A DNA stretch of 8,239 bases, taken from contig CAKULE010000023.1 in assembly GCA_934667095.1 (NCBI GenBank), positions 1 through 8,239 of the forward strand, given 5' to 3'. The position numbers and the translations under genes are program-made. Below, piece after piece: positions 1 to 6,772 of this stretch; positions within the stretch are counted from its first letter, which is position 1, and every line of letters begins with the position of its first letter. The notes beneath the pieces were generated by a model. The model had not been told where the DNA came from and did no database searches. It saw only the letters and a program-made list of their open reading frames with translations. Source of the DNA: an uncultured Oscillospiraceae bacterium (lineage in GTDB: Bacteria; Bacillota; Clostridia; Oscillospirales; Oscillospiraceae).

Positions 1-663
1 TGCCAGCTGGACACCCTGACCGTCACCGACCGCAGCGGCAACGCCGTTGAGCTCACCGACAAGGGCAACGGCACTTACACCTTCAAGATGCCCGCCTCCA
101 AGGTGACCGTCGCCGCGACGTTCAAGAAGGCCCCCGTCTTCACCGACGCCGGCGAGAACAACTGGTACACCGCCGCCATCCTGTGGGCGGCCGAGAAGGG
201 CGTGGCGCTGGACGAGGACGGCTCCGGCCTGTTCCGCCCGATGGACAACTGCACCCGCGCCGACATGGTGACCTTCCTGTGGCGTGTGGCCGGCTGCCCC
301 GAGCCCACCGTTGAGAACCCCTTCACCGACGTGAAGGAGAGCGACCCGTGGTACAAGGCGGCCCTGTGGGCCTATGAGACCGGGGTGACCAAGGGCTACG
401 GCAGCCACGACGTGTTTGCACCCAACGCGGTCAGCGGCCGCGCCCAGACCGTGCTGTTCCTGCAGCGCGCCGTGAAGGGTGAGGACGCCACCGGCGACAG
501 CTTCACCGACGTGCCCGCCGGCTACTACTACGAGGGCGCTGTGTACTGGGCGCTCCAGAACGAGGTGACCAAGGGCTACGGCGACTCCAAGGTGTTCGGG
601 CCGGAGTATGACTGCAACCGTGCGGAGATCATCACCTTCATCTATCGTCTGTACAACAAGTAA
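1..663 (+). CDS. SLH-domain surface protein, C-terminal part
   Basis: This is the 3' end of a larger gene whose start lies before the window; reading frame 1 is open from base 1 to the TAA at 661-663. The first ~38 visible residues end in MPASKVTVAATF, a beta-rich repeat ending often seen ahead of SLH domains in clostridial surface proteins. Three SLH repeats follow, at visible residues of about 46-98, 108-158 and 168-220. Each begins FTD and has a WY/YY-xxA core, a GxxxGYG turn and an RA helix (TRADMVTFLWR, GRAQTVLFLQR, NRAEIITFIYR). SLH triplets bind pyruvylated secondary cell-wall polymer, so the protein is inferred to be anchored non-covalently outside the cell by its C-terminus. The function of the missing N-terminal part is unknown. 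The gene ends just before a strong hairpin and is convergent with the peptidase gene. Confidence 0.93.
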   Translation, partial: CQLDTLTVTDRSGNAVELTDKGNGTYTFKMPASKVTVAATFKKAPVFTDAGENNWYTAAILWAAEKGVALDEDGSGLFRPMDNCTRADMVTFLWRVAGCPEPTVENPFTDVKESDPWYKAALWAYETGVTKGYGSHDVFAPNAVSGRAQTVLFLQRAVKGEDATGDSFTDVPAGYYYEGAVYWALQNEVTKGYGDSKVFGPEYDCNRAEIITFIYRLYNK

Positions 664-674
664 TTCCGACAGGA

Positions 675-713
675 AAAGCAGCGCCCCCGGCCATCGGCCG
701 GGGGCGCTGCTTT
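675..713. terminator. bidirectional rho-independent terminator hairpin
   Basis: A perfect 15-bp GC stem (678-692 with 696-710) has a 3-base ATC loop and is flanked by AAA/TTT, which extends it to 18 bp. On the + strand TTT follows the stem, 12 bases after the SLH stop codon. On the - strand TTTT follows. It can therefore serve both convergent genes. Confidence 0.85.
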
Positions 714-717
714 GTAA

Positions 718-760
718 AGCCCCTCCCGCCCCGAACCGGGCGGGAGGGGGCTCGCTTTTT
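718..760. terminator. second tandem terminator hairpin between convergent genes
   Basis: A 12-bp G+C stem (720-731 with 738-749) has a 6-base loop; A-T and G-C pairs continue it past a bulged G at 750. On the + strand it is followed by CTCGCTTTTT (T-run 756-760). On the - strand it begins about 7 bases after the peptidase stop codon and is followed only by a short TTTA. It is probably a terminator for the peptidase gene, backed up by the stronger hairpin beyond it. Confidence 0.65.
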
Positions 761-2162
761 ATTCGCCGCAGAGGTCCACGATGATGTGGGCAAACATCTT
801 GGCGGAGAGCATCAGATCGTTGATGCGCACGCGCTCGTCCGCGCCGTGGAGGCGGGTATCAAACCCGGGGAGCGTGCAGCCGAAGGCTACGCCGCCGGGG
901 ATGTCGTGCACGTAGGTGCCGCCGCCGGTGGAGAGGCATTCGCCCTTCAGGCCGGTGTACTCCTCGTACCGCTTCAGCAGAGTCTGGACAAAGGGGGCGT
1001 CAGCAGGGGTGTGGTGGGGCTTGTCCTGCTCGCCGGAGAAGGTGAAGCCCTTGGCCTCAAAGGCGGCCTTGGCCACGTCGCGGCAGTTGGCCTCGGTGGC
1101 GCAGAGGGGCACGCGGGCGTCGAAGCGGCCCTCCAGCCCGGTGTCGGTGACCTCCAGCAGGGTGAACGCCACGGTGAGGGGGCCGGCGATGGGCTCCTCC
1201 TGAGCGATGCCGAGGGCCCGGCCGTAGCAGTCCCCGTGGGGCAGCAGGGCGTTGAGTTCTGCCAGATAGCGGCGGCAGGGGCCGTCGGCCAGCGGCAGGG
1301 CGCACAGCAGGGCCAGCAGACCGGTGATGGCGTTGTTGCCGCCCTCAGGCCATGCGGCGTGGGAGCCCTCGCCCTTGGCGTGGATGACGGTGAGGTCATC
1401 CTCCTGCGTGCAGTGGAATTTCACGCCGGTGCGCGCGGTGATGTTCCGGGCGTAGGGATGGACGTCCAGCATGGACAGACCCTCCACCGCGGCGGAGGCG
1501 TCGCCGGGCAGGACATTGATGCGCACGCCGCCGTGGAGCCAGCGCAGGCGGGGCAGGTCGGTCTGCTCCGGCCAGCTGGCGGTGAAGACGGGCTTGAAGC
1601 CGCCCTTCTCCGTGTTGACCACGGGGAAGCCTGCGTCCGGGGAGAAGGTGGCGGGGGCGAAGGGATTGCGGGCGAAATACCACGCGATGTCGCCGGAGCC
1701 GGACTCCTCGTTGGTGCCGAGGATGCAGCGGCAGTTTGCCTTCAGGGGCACGCCCAGGTCCTTGACGGCCTTCATGGCCAGCAGGGAGGCGGCCATGGGG
1801 CCCTTGTCGTCATCCGTGCCGCGGCCGAAGATCATGCCGTCCACCACTTTGGGCTCGTAGGGCTTGGTGACAGTCCAGCCCTCGCCGGGGGTGACCACGT
1901 CCAGATGGCCCAGAATATGCAGGGCATCCGGCTTGTCATTCAGGTCCACGGTGCCCACATAGCCCTCCCGGTTTTCGGCGGTCAGACCCCACTCACGGGC
2001 GATGGTCATGGCCTCCTTCAGGGCGGCGGCGGGGCCGGGGCCGAAGGGGGCGCCGGGGGCGGGCTCGCCCTCCTCACTGGGAATGGACACCAGCCGGCAG
2101 ACGGCGTCTACCAGCATGGGCTCCTTGTCAGCAAAATACTGTTCGATCCGTTCTTTATCCAT
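759..2162 (-). CDS. pepV: PepV-like M20 dipeptidase
   Basis: This 467-residue protein belongs to the M20A PepV/Sapep dipeptidases, cytoplasmic two-zinc enzymes that hydrolyse dipeptides, and its length is typical. Every expected metal or catalytic residue is visible: H86 and D88 in GHLDVV, bridging D118 in GRGTDDDKGP, E152/E153 in GTNEESGSGD, D176 in FSPDAGF, and H439 in RLHGADER. These positions match Lactobacillus PepV within about one residue. A lid domain lies between about 185 and 385. The ATG at 2162 has an AAAGGAG site 10 bases upstream, no signal peptide is seen, and a sigma-A promoter lies upstream. It stands alone as a transcription unit, divergent from nothing and convergent with the SLH gene. 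A role in peptide scavenging is inferred; exact dipeptide preference cannot be read. Confidence 0.92.
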   Translation of the reverse strand: MDKERIEQYFADKEPMLVDAVCRLVSIPSEEGEPAPGAPFGPGPAAALKEAMTIAREWGLTAENREGYVGTVDLNDKPDALHILGHLDVVTPGEGWTVTKPYEPKVVDGMIFGRGTDDDKGPMAASLLAMKAVKDLGVPLKANCRCILGTNEESGSGDIAWYFARNPFAPATFSPDAGFPVVNTEKGGFKPVFTASWPEQTDLPRLRWLHGGVRINVLPGDASAAVEGLSMLDVHPYARNITARTGVKFHCTQEDDLTVIHAKGEGSHAAWPEGGNNAITGLLALLCALPLADGPCRRYLAELNALLPHGDCYGRALGIAQEEPIAGPLTVAFTLLEVTDTGLEGRFDARVPLCATEANCRDVAKAAFEAKGFTFSGEQDKPHHTPADAPFVQTLLKRYEEYTGLKGECLSTGGGTYVHDIPGGVAFGCTLPGFDTRLHGADERVRINDLMLSAKMFAHIIVDLCGE

Positions 2163-2183
2163 AGTAAGTGTTCTCCTTTGGCA

Positions 2184-2206
2184 CGCCCGGGCAGGCAGCC
2201 CGGGCG
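2184..2206 (-). promoter_or_regulatory. GC hairpin in the dipeptidase leader
   Basis: A perfect 9-bp stem, CGCCCGGGC, and its complement surround a 5-base loop. It sits between the predicted transcription start (~2217) and the AAAGGAG site (2173-2179), ending 4 bases before that site. No T-run follows, so it is not an intrinsic terminator. It may stabilise the mRNA or limit ribosome access; either role is inferred. Confidence 0.5.
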
Positions 2207-2223
2207 CATTTACTCATGTCACC

Positions 2224-2252
2224 ATTGTAGCCCCATTCCACGCAAATTGCAA
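2224..2252 (-). promoter_or_regulatory. sigma-A promoter of the dipeptidase gene
   Basis: The - strand reads TTGCAA (2252-2247), a 17-base spacer, then TACAAT (2229-2224). The -10 box matches 5 of 6 consensus bases and the spacing is ideal. Transcription would start near 2217, giving a leader of about 55 bases. Confidence 0.8.
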
Positions 2253-2293
2253 GGGGAACGCGCGGATGGGCCGGTCATTTCCCCCCGCGCGGT

Positions 2294-2517
2294 TCACAGG
2301 TCCAGCAGGTAGAGGAGGCTGTTCCGGTCAGAATAGGAGTAGGCCACCGGCAGTTCCGGCGCACCGATCCTGCGAAAGCCGGCCTTTTCATTAAACCGAT
2401 GAGACGTGCGCCACAAGGGTCAGCCCAATTTTCGCCTCATTTGTTTTGAATTCCGAGAATGAGGGCGATGATCCGGTCATTGCAGTTCCCGCTGTATGGT
2501 ACAATGTGTACGCTCAT
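2294..2517 (-). pseudogene. decayed GNAT family N-acetyltransferase
   Basis: The remnant begins at an ATG (2517) behind a strong GGAGGAGG site, 15 bases after the galactokinase stop codon. It reads MSVHIVPYSGNCNDRIIALI and then LGIQNK before a TGA at 2439-2437. In the next frame the sequence continues as EAKIGLTL (from 2438), the expected next residues of a GNAT family whose N-terminus runs roughly PYS-IIALIL-IQN-EAKI-L-L. One extra A in the AACAAATGAG stretch would explain the frameshift. From about 2407 a third frame gives TSHRFNEKAGFRRI, then ELPVAYSYSDRNSLLYLLDL and a stop, the typical C-terminus of the same family. The central ~90 residues, including the acetyl-CoA-binding motif, are missing. 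The gene is 224 bp instead of about 500 bp and cannot encode a working enzyme. Family assignment rests on remembered family patterns. Confidence 0.8.
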
Positions 2518-2532
2518 CTTTTCCTCCTCCGC

Positions 2533-3639
2533 TCATCCCAGCCGTACCTCGCGGCAGGCGCCGGGGCCCAGCACGGGCTCCAGCCCGGCGCAGAAGGCAT
2601 CCTCCAATCCGTCAGGCACAAAGGCCAGCGCCGTCCCGGCAAAGCCGCCGCCGTGGACCCGCACGGCCCCCTGCCCGCCCAACAGCCGCCGGCACAGGGC
2701 CAGCGTCAGGGCCAGCTCCTGGGCCCGGGCGCTGCCGGCGGGGGCCACGTTCTGGAGGTATTCCCATGAGGATGCCCCAGACTCGTTCACCAGCCGCAGG
2801 AAGGCGGCGAAATCCCCGGCCCGGAGGGCCTCTACCTCCGCCCGGACCCGGCGGTTCTCGTCAAACACGTGGATGGCCCGCAGGGCGGCCCGGTCCCCGG
2901 CGGCGGCACGCACCCGGGGCAGGGCGGCGTAGAACTCGTCCTCGTCCACCTGACGGAGCCAGCTCTTGCCGAACACCCGGCACACCGCGGCCAGTTCCTC
3001 CGGAATGGCGGCGTATTCCGCCGTCAGGTCCGCGTGGCTGGCGCCGCTGTCAATGACATAGACCCGGTGGCCGCTGCGGGAAGGGGCGCAGGCGATGGGC
3101 TCCACCAGCGGGGCCGCAGGGTCGGCAAAGTCGAGAAACACCAGCCCGCCCACGCTGGAGGCCATCTGGTCCATCAGCCCGCAGGGCTTGCCGAAGTAGA
3201 TGTTTTCCGCCCACTGGCCCATTTTGGCGATCTCCACGGCATTCACCTGTCCGCCGCAGAACAGGCCGTTCAGGACCCGGCCCAGCAGCACCTCGAAGGC
3301 GGCGGAGCTGGACAGGCCGGAGCCGGGCAGCACGGCGGAGCGCACCCGGGCCTCGAACCCGCCCACGGGCAGGCCCCGCCGGGCAAAGGCCGCGGCCATG
3401 CCCCGCACCAGTGCGGCGGTGGTCCCCCGCTCTTCCGCCCGGGGAGCCAGATCGTCCAGCGGGAGCTCCACGTCCGGGAAGCCCTCGGACCGCACCCGGA
3501 TGACGGGCACGCCGCTGGGCAGGGCCTCGGCCTCGGCGGCCAGATCGATGGCCGCCGCCAGCACGCAGCCGTGCTGATGGTCTGTGTGGTTTCCGCCCAG
3601 TTCCACCCGCCCCGGGGCGGAGAAATGCATCCAGTCCAT
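2533..3639 (-). CDS. galK: galactokinase-family (GHMP) sugar kinase
   Basis: This 368-residue cytoplasmic GHMP kinase has the galactokinase layout. Motif 1 is APGRVELGGNHTDHQHG (residues 8-24), motif 2 the ATP loop PGSGLSSSAA (105-114), the catalytic Asp D157 lies in CGLMDQMASSVGG, Y209 lies in LTAEYAAI, and motif 3 is HGGGFAGT (329-336). Galactokinases phosphorylate galactose at C1 in the Leloir pathway. The start is ATG 3639, with GGAGGG 5 bases upstream; the frame stays open upstream only through an unlikely TTG at 3660. Oddities are the shortish length and an Asn (N17) where classical GalK has the Glu of GEHTD that contacts the sugar 6-hydroxyl. The substrate may thus differ from galactose. 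No galT or galE is adjacent. A GNAT remnant follows by 15 bases. Confidence 0.85.
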   Translation of the reverse strand: MDWMHFSAPGRVELGGNHTDHQHGCVLAAAIDLAAEAEALPSGVPVIRVRSEGFPDVELPLDDLAPRAEERGTTAALVRGMAAAFARRGLPVGGFEARVRSAVLPGSGLSSSAAFEVLLGRVLNGLFCGGQVNAVEIAKMGQWAENIYFGKPCGLMDQMASSVGGLVFLDFADPAAPLVEPIACAPSRSGHRVYVIDSGASHADLTAEYAAIPEELAAVCRVFGKSWLRQVDEDEFYAALPRVRAAAGDRAALRAIHVFDENRRVRAEVEALRAGDFAAFLRLVNESGASSWEYLQNVAPAGSARAQELALTLALCRRLLGGQGAVRVHGGGFAGTALAFVPDGLEDAFCAGLEPVLGPGACREVRLG

Positions 3640-3659
3640 AAAAACCCTCCGTTTCTGCA

Positions 3660-3693
3660 AAACGGGCTGAAACCAGATGGTTTCAGCCCGTTT
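3660..3693 (-). promoter_or_regulatory. perfect hairpin in the galactokinase leader (attenuator or terminator)
   Basis: A perfect 15-bp inverted repeat (3660-3674 and 3679-3693) surrounds a 4-base loop. On the - strand it is followed by GTTTTGC and then, within 10 bases, by the galK Shine-Dalgarno site. It lies downstream of both the predicted galK promoter (3764-3792) and the upstream LRR gene. It may terminate LRR read-through, attenuate galK, or act as a palindromic operator. The T-run is only four bases. Confidence 0.6.
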
Positions 3694-3763
3694 GAGTCAA
3701 TATAAGTGCTGCGGCCTGCGGGCTCCGGCGGTTGTGCGCCGCGTACCTGTCCTGTCTGAGGGA

Positions 3764-3792
3764 ATTATAGCACAGGCGGCGGGGCCGCGCAA
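3764..3792 (-). promoter_or_regulatory. sigma-A promoter of the galactokinase gene
   Basis: The - strand reads TTGCGC (3792-3787), a 17-base spacer, and a perfect TATAAT (3769-3764). The -35 box is inside a small hairpin right after the LRR stop codon. Transcription would start near 3757, giving a leader of about 118 bases that contains the 15-bp hairpin. Confidence 0.8.
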
Positions 3793-3800
3793 GGGCGCGG
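3785..3800 (-). other. small GC hairpin abutting the LRR gene stop codon
   Basis: A perfect 6-bp stem, CCGCGC, with a 4-base loop lies immediately downstream of the LRR gene stop. No T-run follows, so it is not a convincing terminator by itself. It overlaps the -35 box of the next promoter. Confidence 0.4.
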
Positions 3801-5165
3801 TCAGCCCTGAACCGGGCAGTTGGCCAGCTGGCGGCGGTAGAACTCCAGCTCCCGGCGGAGGGAGGCGTGGATCTTTTTCTGGAAGGCAGGCATGGTCTCC
3901 AGCGCGGAGATTTGGGCCTTCAGAATGTCAGGGCGCTCCTGCATGCCGTTCTCCTCGAACTGGCGGAACATGGCTTCCCGCCCATGCTTGTTGATGGGCG
4001 AGCGGGCGGGGAACCGGCAGACGGCGGAGAAGAGATGCGCCGGGATCTGGACGGGCCGGTTGTAGGTGGGGCCCAGATCAAAGGAGAAGGGAGAGACGGA
4101 GCTGACGGACTCCGGCAGGGTGACGGACTTGGCAGTATAGCACCCGGCAAAGGCATAGGGGCCGATGGCCTCCACCCCGGCGGGGACGGTGATCCTGCGC
4201 AGGCGGCTGTTGAGGAAGGCTCCCTTGGGAATATAGCTCCAGCACCACCACGTTACGTCCTCCAGATCGCTGTCCCGGAACAGGCAGGGGCCCAACTCCA
4301 GCTCGGCGCAGCGGGCCTCCAGCCGGGTCAGGCCGCAGAGGCGGCGGAAGGCCTCCTGCTCGATGCGATCAAGGGAGGCGGGGAGCTCCAGCGCGGTGAT
4401 CCTGCTGCCGGTGAAGCACCCGGAGGCGAGGACCTTTATCCCCTCGCCGACAACCACGCTCTTGGCCTGCAGGCCGGCGAAGCTGTCCTCGGTGAGCGTG
4501 TGCAGGGTGCCGGGGATGGTCAGGGTGTCCAGCACGGCGTCTTCAAAAGCGCCGGGGGCGATCTGCTCCACCTCGGCGGGAATGGTGTAGCTGCGTTGGT
4601 CCTGCAGGCCGGGATAGCGCAGGAGGGTCTTCCCGTCCTTGGAGAACAGCACCCCGTCCACGGTGCAGAAGGCCGGGTGCCCGGGGCTGACCTCGATGGC
4701 CTTCAGCAGGATGGGGAAGCTGTGCCGGTGAAGCACGGTGAGGGAGTCCGGCAGGCAGAGCTTCTGGAGCCGGGCCTCTTCCTCCTGCCGCAGCATATAG
4801 TCCCGCTTTTCCCGGATGGTCTTCAGCTCCCGGGGGAAGCTGCGGGCGGGGATGCGCTTCTGGACGATCTGCTTCTCGATCTCGATGGCCCGGTGGTTGC
4901 TGCGGAAAATGCCCAGCAGGTTGCGCACCGTTTCGCTCTCGCGGTTATAGGTGTCAAAGGAGTTGTCGGTCAGCTCCACGGCGCCCTCGGGCAGGGCCAT
5001 GGCCCGCTGCCCGGCGTCGATCATCGCGTCCGGTACTTCACAGAGCAGGATGACGCCATCAGAGCCCTCGATCAGGTCCTCGGTCTCCAGAAATTCCAGC
5101 GCGGAAGGATCGGAGGGGAGAGCGGATCGTTTTTGTACGGGGGAACGAAAATGAAACAGTGCCAT
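3801..5165 (-). CDS. BspA-type leucine-rich-repeat protein, cytoplasmic
   Basis: This 454-residue protein begins MALFHFRSPV at ATG 5165, with AAGGAGG 8 bases upstream; the frame stays open upstream inside the activator gene, but that stretch is a shadow. Residues ~135-365 hold imperfect LRR_5 (BspA-like) repeats: LCLPDSLTVLHRHSF, IPAEVEQIAPGAF, IPGTLHTLTEDSF, LPASLDRIEQEAF, VPAGVEAIGPYAF and LPESVSSVSPFSF. The island CTVDGVLFSKDGKTLLRYP (167-185) is typical of this family. Flanks are helical and charged (about 85-135 and 395-450). No signal peptide, membrane segment or anchor is visible, unlike many secreted BspA proteins, so it probably stays in the cytoplasm as a binding scaffold. Its ligand is unknown. 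It follows the activator gene by 71 bases, which contain a possible sigma-54 promoter. Confidence 0.82.
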   Translation of the reverse strand: MALFHFRSPVQKRSALPSDPSALEFLETEDLIEGSDGVILLCEVPDAMIDAGQRAMALPEGAVELTDNSFDTYNRESETVRNLLGIFRSNHRAIEIEKQIVQKRIPARSFPRELKTIREKRDYMLRQEEEARLQKLCLPDSLTVLHRHSFPILLKAIEVSPGHPAFCTVDGVLFSKDGKTLLRYPGLQDQRSYTIPAEVEQIAPGAFEDAVLDTLTIPGTLHTLTEDSFAGLQAKSVVVGEGIKVLASGCFTGSRITALELPASLDRIEQEAFRRLCGLTRLEARCAELELGPCLFRDSDLEDVTWWCWSYIPKGAFLNSRLRRITVPAGVEAIGPYAFAGCYTAKSVTLPESVSSVSPFSFDLGPTYNRPVQIPAHLFSAVCRFPARSPINKHGREAMFRQFEENGMQERPDILKAQISALETMPAFQKKIHASLRRELEFYRRQLANCPVQG

Positions 5166-5211
5166 CGTTGCAGCCTCCTTGGTTTGCGTTGCGGTCTCGA
5201 ATATGATAGAC

Positions 5212-5227
5212 TGCAAAAACGATGCCA
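5212..5227 (-). promoter_or_regulatory. possible sigma-54 (-24/-12) promoter of the LRR gene
   Basis: The - strand reads TGGCATCGTTTTTGCA, with GG and GC separated by exactly 10 bases as sigma-54 requires; only bases 6-7 depart from TGGCACG-N4-TTGCA. Transcription would start near 5201, leaving a 36-base leader with the Shine-Dalgarno site. A weaker overlapping sigma-A reading is TTGGCA-17-CATATT. Read-through from the activator gene is also possible, as no terminator is seen between them. Confidence 0.5.
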
Positions 5228-5236
5228 AATTGACGC

Positions 5237-6676
5237 TCAGATGCTCCAGGGGTCGATGCCGTACTCCTTCATCTTCACGTACAGCCGGCTGCGGGAGATG
5301 CCCAGCAGCTGGGCGGCCTTTACCTTGTTGCCCCGGACCTGCCAGAGGGCATGGGCGATCTCCTCGCGCTCCGCAGCGGCCTTCGCGCTCTTGAGCCCGC
5401 CGCCGGCGGCCTGCTGCGGCGGCTCCCGCGGGGGAGCGGGCAGCTCCTCCGGCGGCGCGATGGGGGCCGGGCCGCAGTCGAAGGCGCGCAGGAAGGAGAA
5501 CTCGTGCTCGGTCAGCACCGTGCGGTCCGACATGACGCAGGCCCGGGCCAGACAATGCTCCAGCTCGCGCACGTTGCCGGGCCAGCTGTAGCTGCGCAGC
5601 AGAGCCATGGCGCTGGAGCTGATGCTGTGAGGCTCCATTTGGTAGCGGGCCTCGATCTTTTGCAGCAGCACGGTACACAGCGGCGCCAGATCCTCCGGCC
5701 GCTCCCGCAGGGCGGGGATCTCCACTTCGATGACGTTCAGGCGGTAGTAGAGGTCGCTGCGGAACTTACCCTCCTTCACCAGCCGGTGGAGGTCCTGATT
5801 GGTGGCGGCGATGACGCGCACGTCCAGATGGATCACCCGGGTGCCGCCGATGCGCTCAAACTCGTACTCCTGCAGCACCCGCAGCAGCTTGGACTGCATG
5901 GGCATCGGCAGCTCGCCGATCTCGTCCAGCAGGACGGTGCCGCGATTGGCCTGCTCCAGCTTGCCCTTTTTGCCGGTGCGCAGGGCACCGGAGAACGCGC
6001 CCGGCTCATAGCCGAACAGCTCGGACTCGATCAGGTCCTTCGGGATGGCGGCGCAGTTGATTTTGACGAAGTTGTAGTCCTTCCGGTTGCTCAGCCGGTG
6101 GATGGCGTCGGCAAAGACCTCCTTGCCCACGCCGGTCTCTCCGGTGAGGAGGACGGGCAGGTCAGAGGGGGCGGCCCGGGCCACCACACCCTTTACCGCC
6201 ATGATGGAGGGAGAGATGCCCGCCACGTCTTCCAGCACGAAGTCGTGCTTGGTCAGGCCGCGCAGCTGCTTGCTGTACAGTGCGTTGGCCTTCCGCAGGT
6301 TGACGACCTCCTTCCGCAGCCGGTCCACGGTATCCAGCGAGCTGAACAGGGCCATGGTGAATACGCCCCGCAGGATGCCATCGTGATCCCGGATGGGGAT
6401 ACGGCTGATGGCGTAGACGTCCTCGTGCTCCTTGCCCTCGGCGACGACAAAGAGCTCGCCGTGCTCGGCCTCGCCGGTGGCGAGCACCCGCAGCACGCCG
6501 GTGTTGGGGATCACGTCCGTCACCAGCCGCCCCTCGAAATCCGCGGGGGTCCCGTTGTACATGGCCGCGTGTTGCCGCCCGATGTAGCGGATGATCCCGT
6601 TTTCATCTACGATCATGTTCAGCGAGTAGGACTCGCAGGCCCAGCGGAACAGGCTTTCTGTGTAATTATCGGTCAA
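5237..6676 (-). CDS. sigma-54-dependent transcriptional activator (PAS, AAA+, Fis-type HTH)
   Basis: This 479-residue enhancer-binding protein would remodel sigma-54 RNA polymerase by ATP hydrolysis. An N-terminal PAS-like sensor (about 10-112; MIVDENGIIRYIG) is followed by a short coiled coil (~113-140). The AAA+ domain holds Walker A GETGVGKE (179-186), GAFSGA (226-231), Walker B VLLDEIGE (248-255), sensor I ATN (291-293), arginine-finger region FRSDLYYRLN (305-314) and sensor II WPGNVREL (365-372). A Pro/Ala-rich linker (~402-424) leads to a Fis-type HTH, NKVKAAQLLGISRSRLYVK (450-468). There is no phosphoreceiver domain, so it likely responds to a ligand. The start is taken as TTG 6676, 8 bases after GGGGAGAGG; a GTG at 6685 overlaps that site. 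GAFSGA carries Ser for the usual Thr, a conservative change. It is divergent from the dehydrogenase operon it probably controls. Confidence 0.93.
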   Translation of the reverse strand: MTDNYTESLFRWACESYSLNMIVDENGIIRYIGRQHAAMYNGTPADFEGRLVTDVIPNTGVLRVLATGEAEHGELFVVAEGKEHEDVYAISRIPIRDHDGILRGVFTMALFSSLDTVDRLRKEVVNLRKANALYSKQLRGLTKHDFVLEDVAGISPSIMAVKGVVARAAPSDLPVLLTGETGVGKEVFADAIHRLSNRKDYNFVKINCAAIPKDLIESELFGYEPGAFSGALRTGKKGKLEQANRGTVLLDEIGELPMPMQSKLLRVLQEYEFERIGGTRVIHLDVRVIAATNQDLHRLVKEGKFRSDLYYRLNVIEVEIPALRERPEDLAPLCTVLLQKIEARYQMEPHSISSSAMALLRSYSWPGNVRELEHCLARACVMSDRTVLTEHEFSFLRAFDCGPAPIAPPEELPAPPREPPQQAAGGGLKSAKAAAEREEIAHALWQVRGNKVKAAQLLGISRSRLYVKMKEYGIDPWSI

Positions 6677-6727
6677 AAGGGTCACCTCTCCCCATATGAG
6701 CGGAAATAGACAAAAATATTTTTTAAC

Positions 6728-6756
6728 AGCATAACGCCGCTTGTCTGGATTGTCAA
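6728..6756 (-). promoter_or_regulatory. sigma-A promoter of the activator gene
   Basis: The - strand reads a perfect TTGACA (6756-6751), a 17-base spacer, then TATGCT (6733-6728). Transcription would start near 6721, about 45 bases before the TTG start codon. The paired palindromes lie just upstream, at about -60 and -81, so self-regulation is possible. Confidence 0.8.
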
Positions 6757-6772
6757 GACAAACTCTGCAAGA

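Noticed and set aside
786..2312. Long open frame on the + strand opposite the dipeptidase
   Set aside because: Its translation is Gly/Ala/Val/His/Gln-rich without family motifs, and it lies antisense to a gene with all catalytic residues. It is a high-GC shadow.
2437..2517. Programmed frameshift or a 26-residue leader peptide instead of a broken gene
   Set aside because: The central part of the acetyltransferase is missing and the C-terminus needs yet another frame, so a single programmed shift cannot restore a protein.
3867..5591. 574-codon open frame on the + strand across the LRR and activator genes
   Set aside because: It spans two recognised genes on the opposite strand and has the biased composition of antisense high-GC sequence.
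5166..5678. N-terminal extension of the LRR protein into the activator gene
   Set aside because: The extension is Arg/Ala/Gly-rich shadow sequence over the HTH-coding region. ATG 5165 has an ideal AAGGAGG site and starts the family-like sequence.
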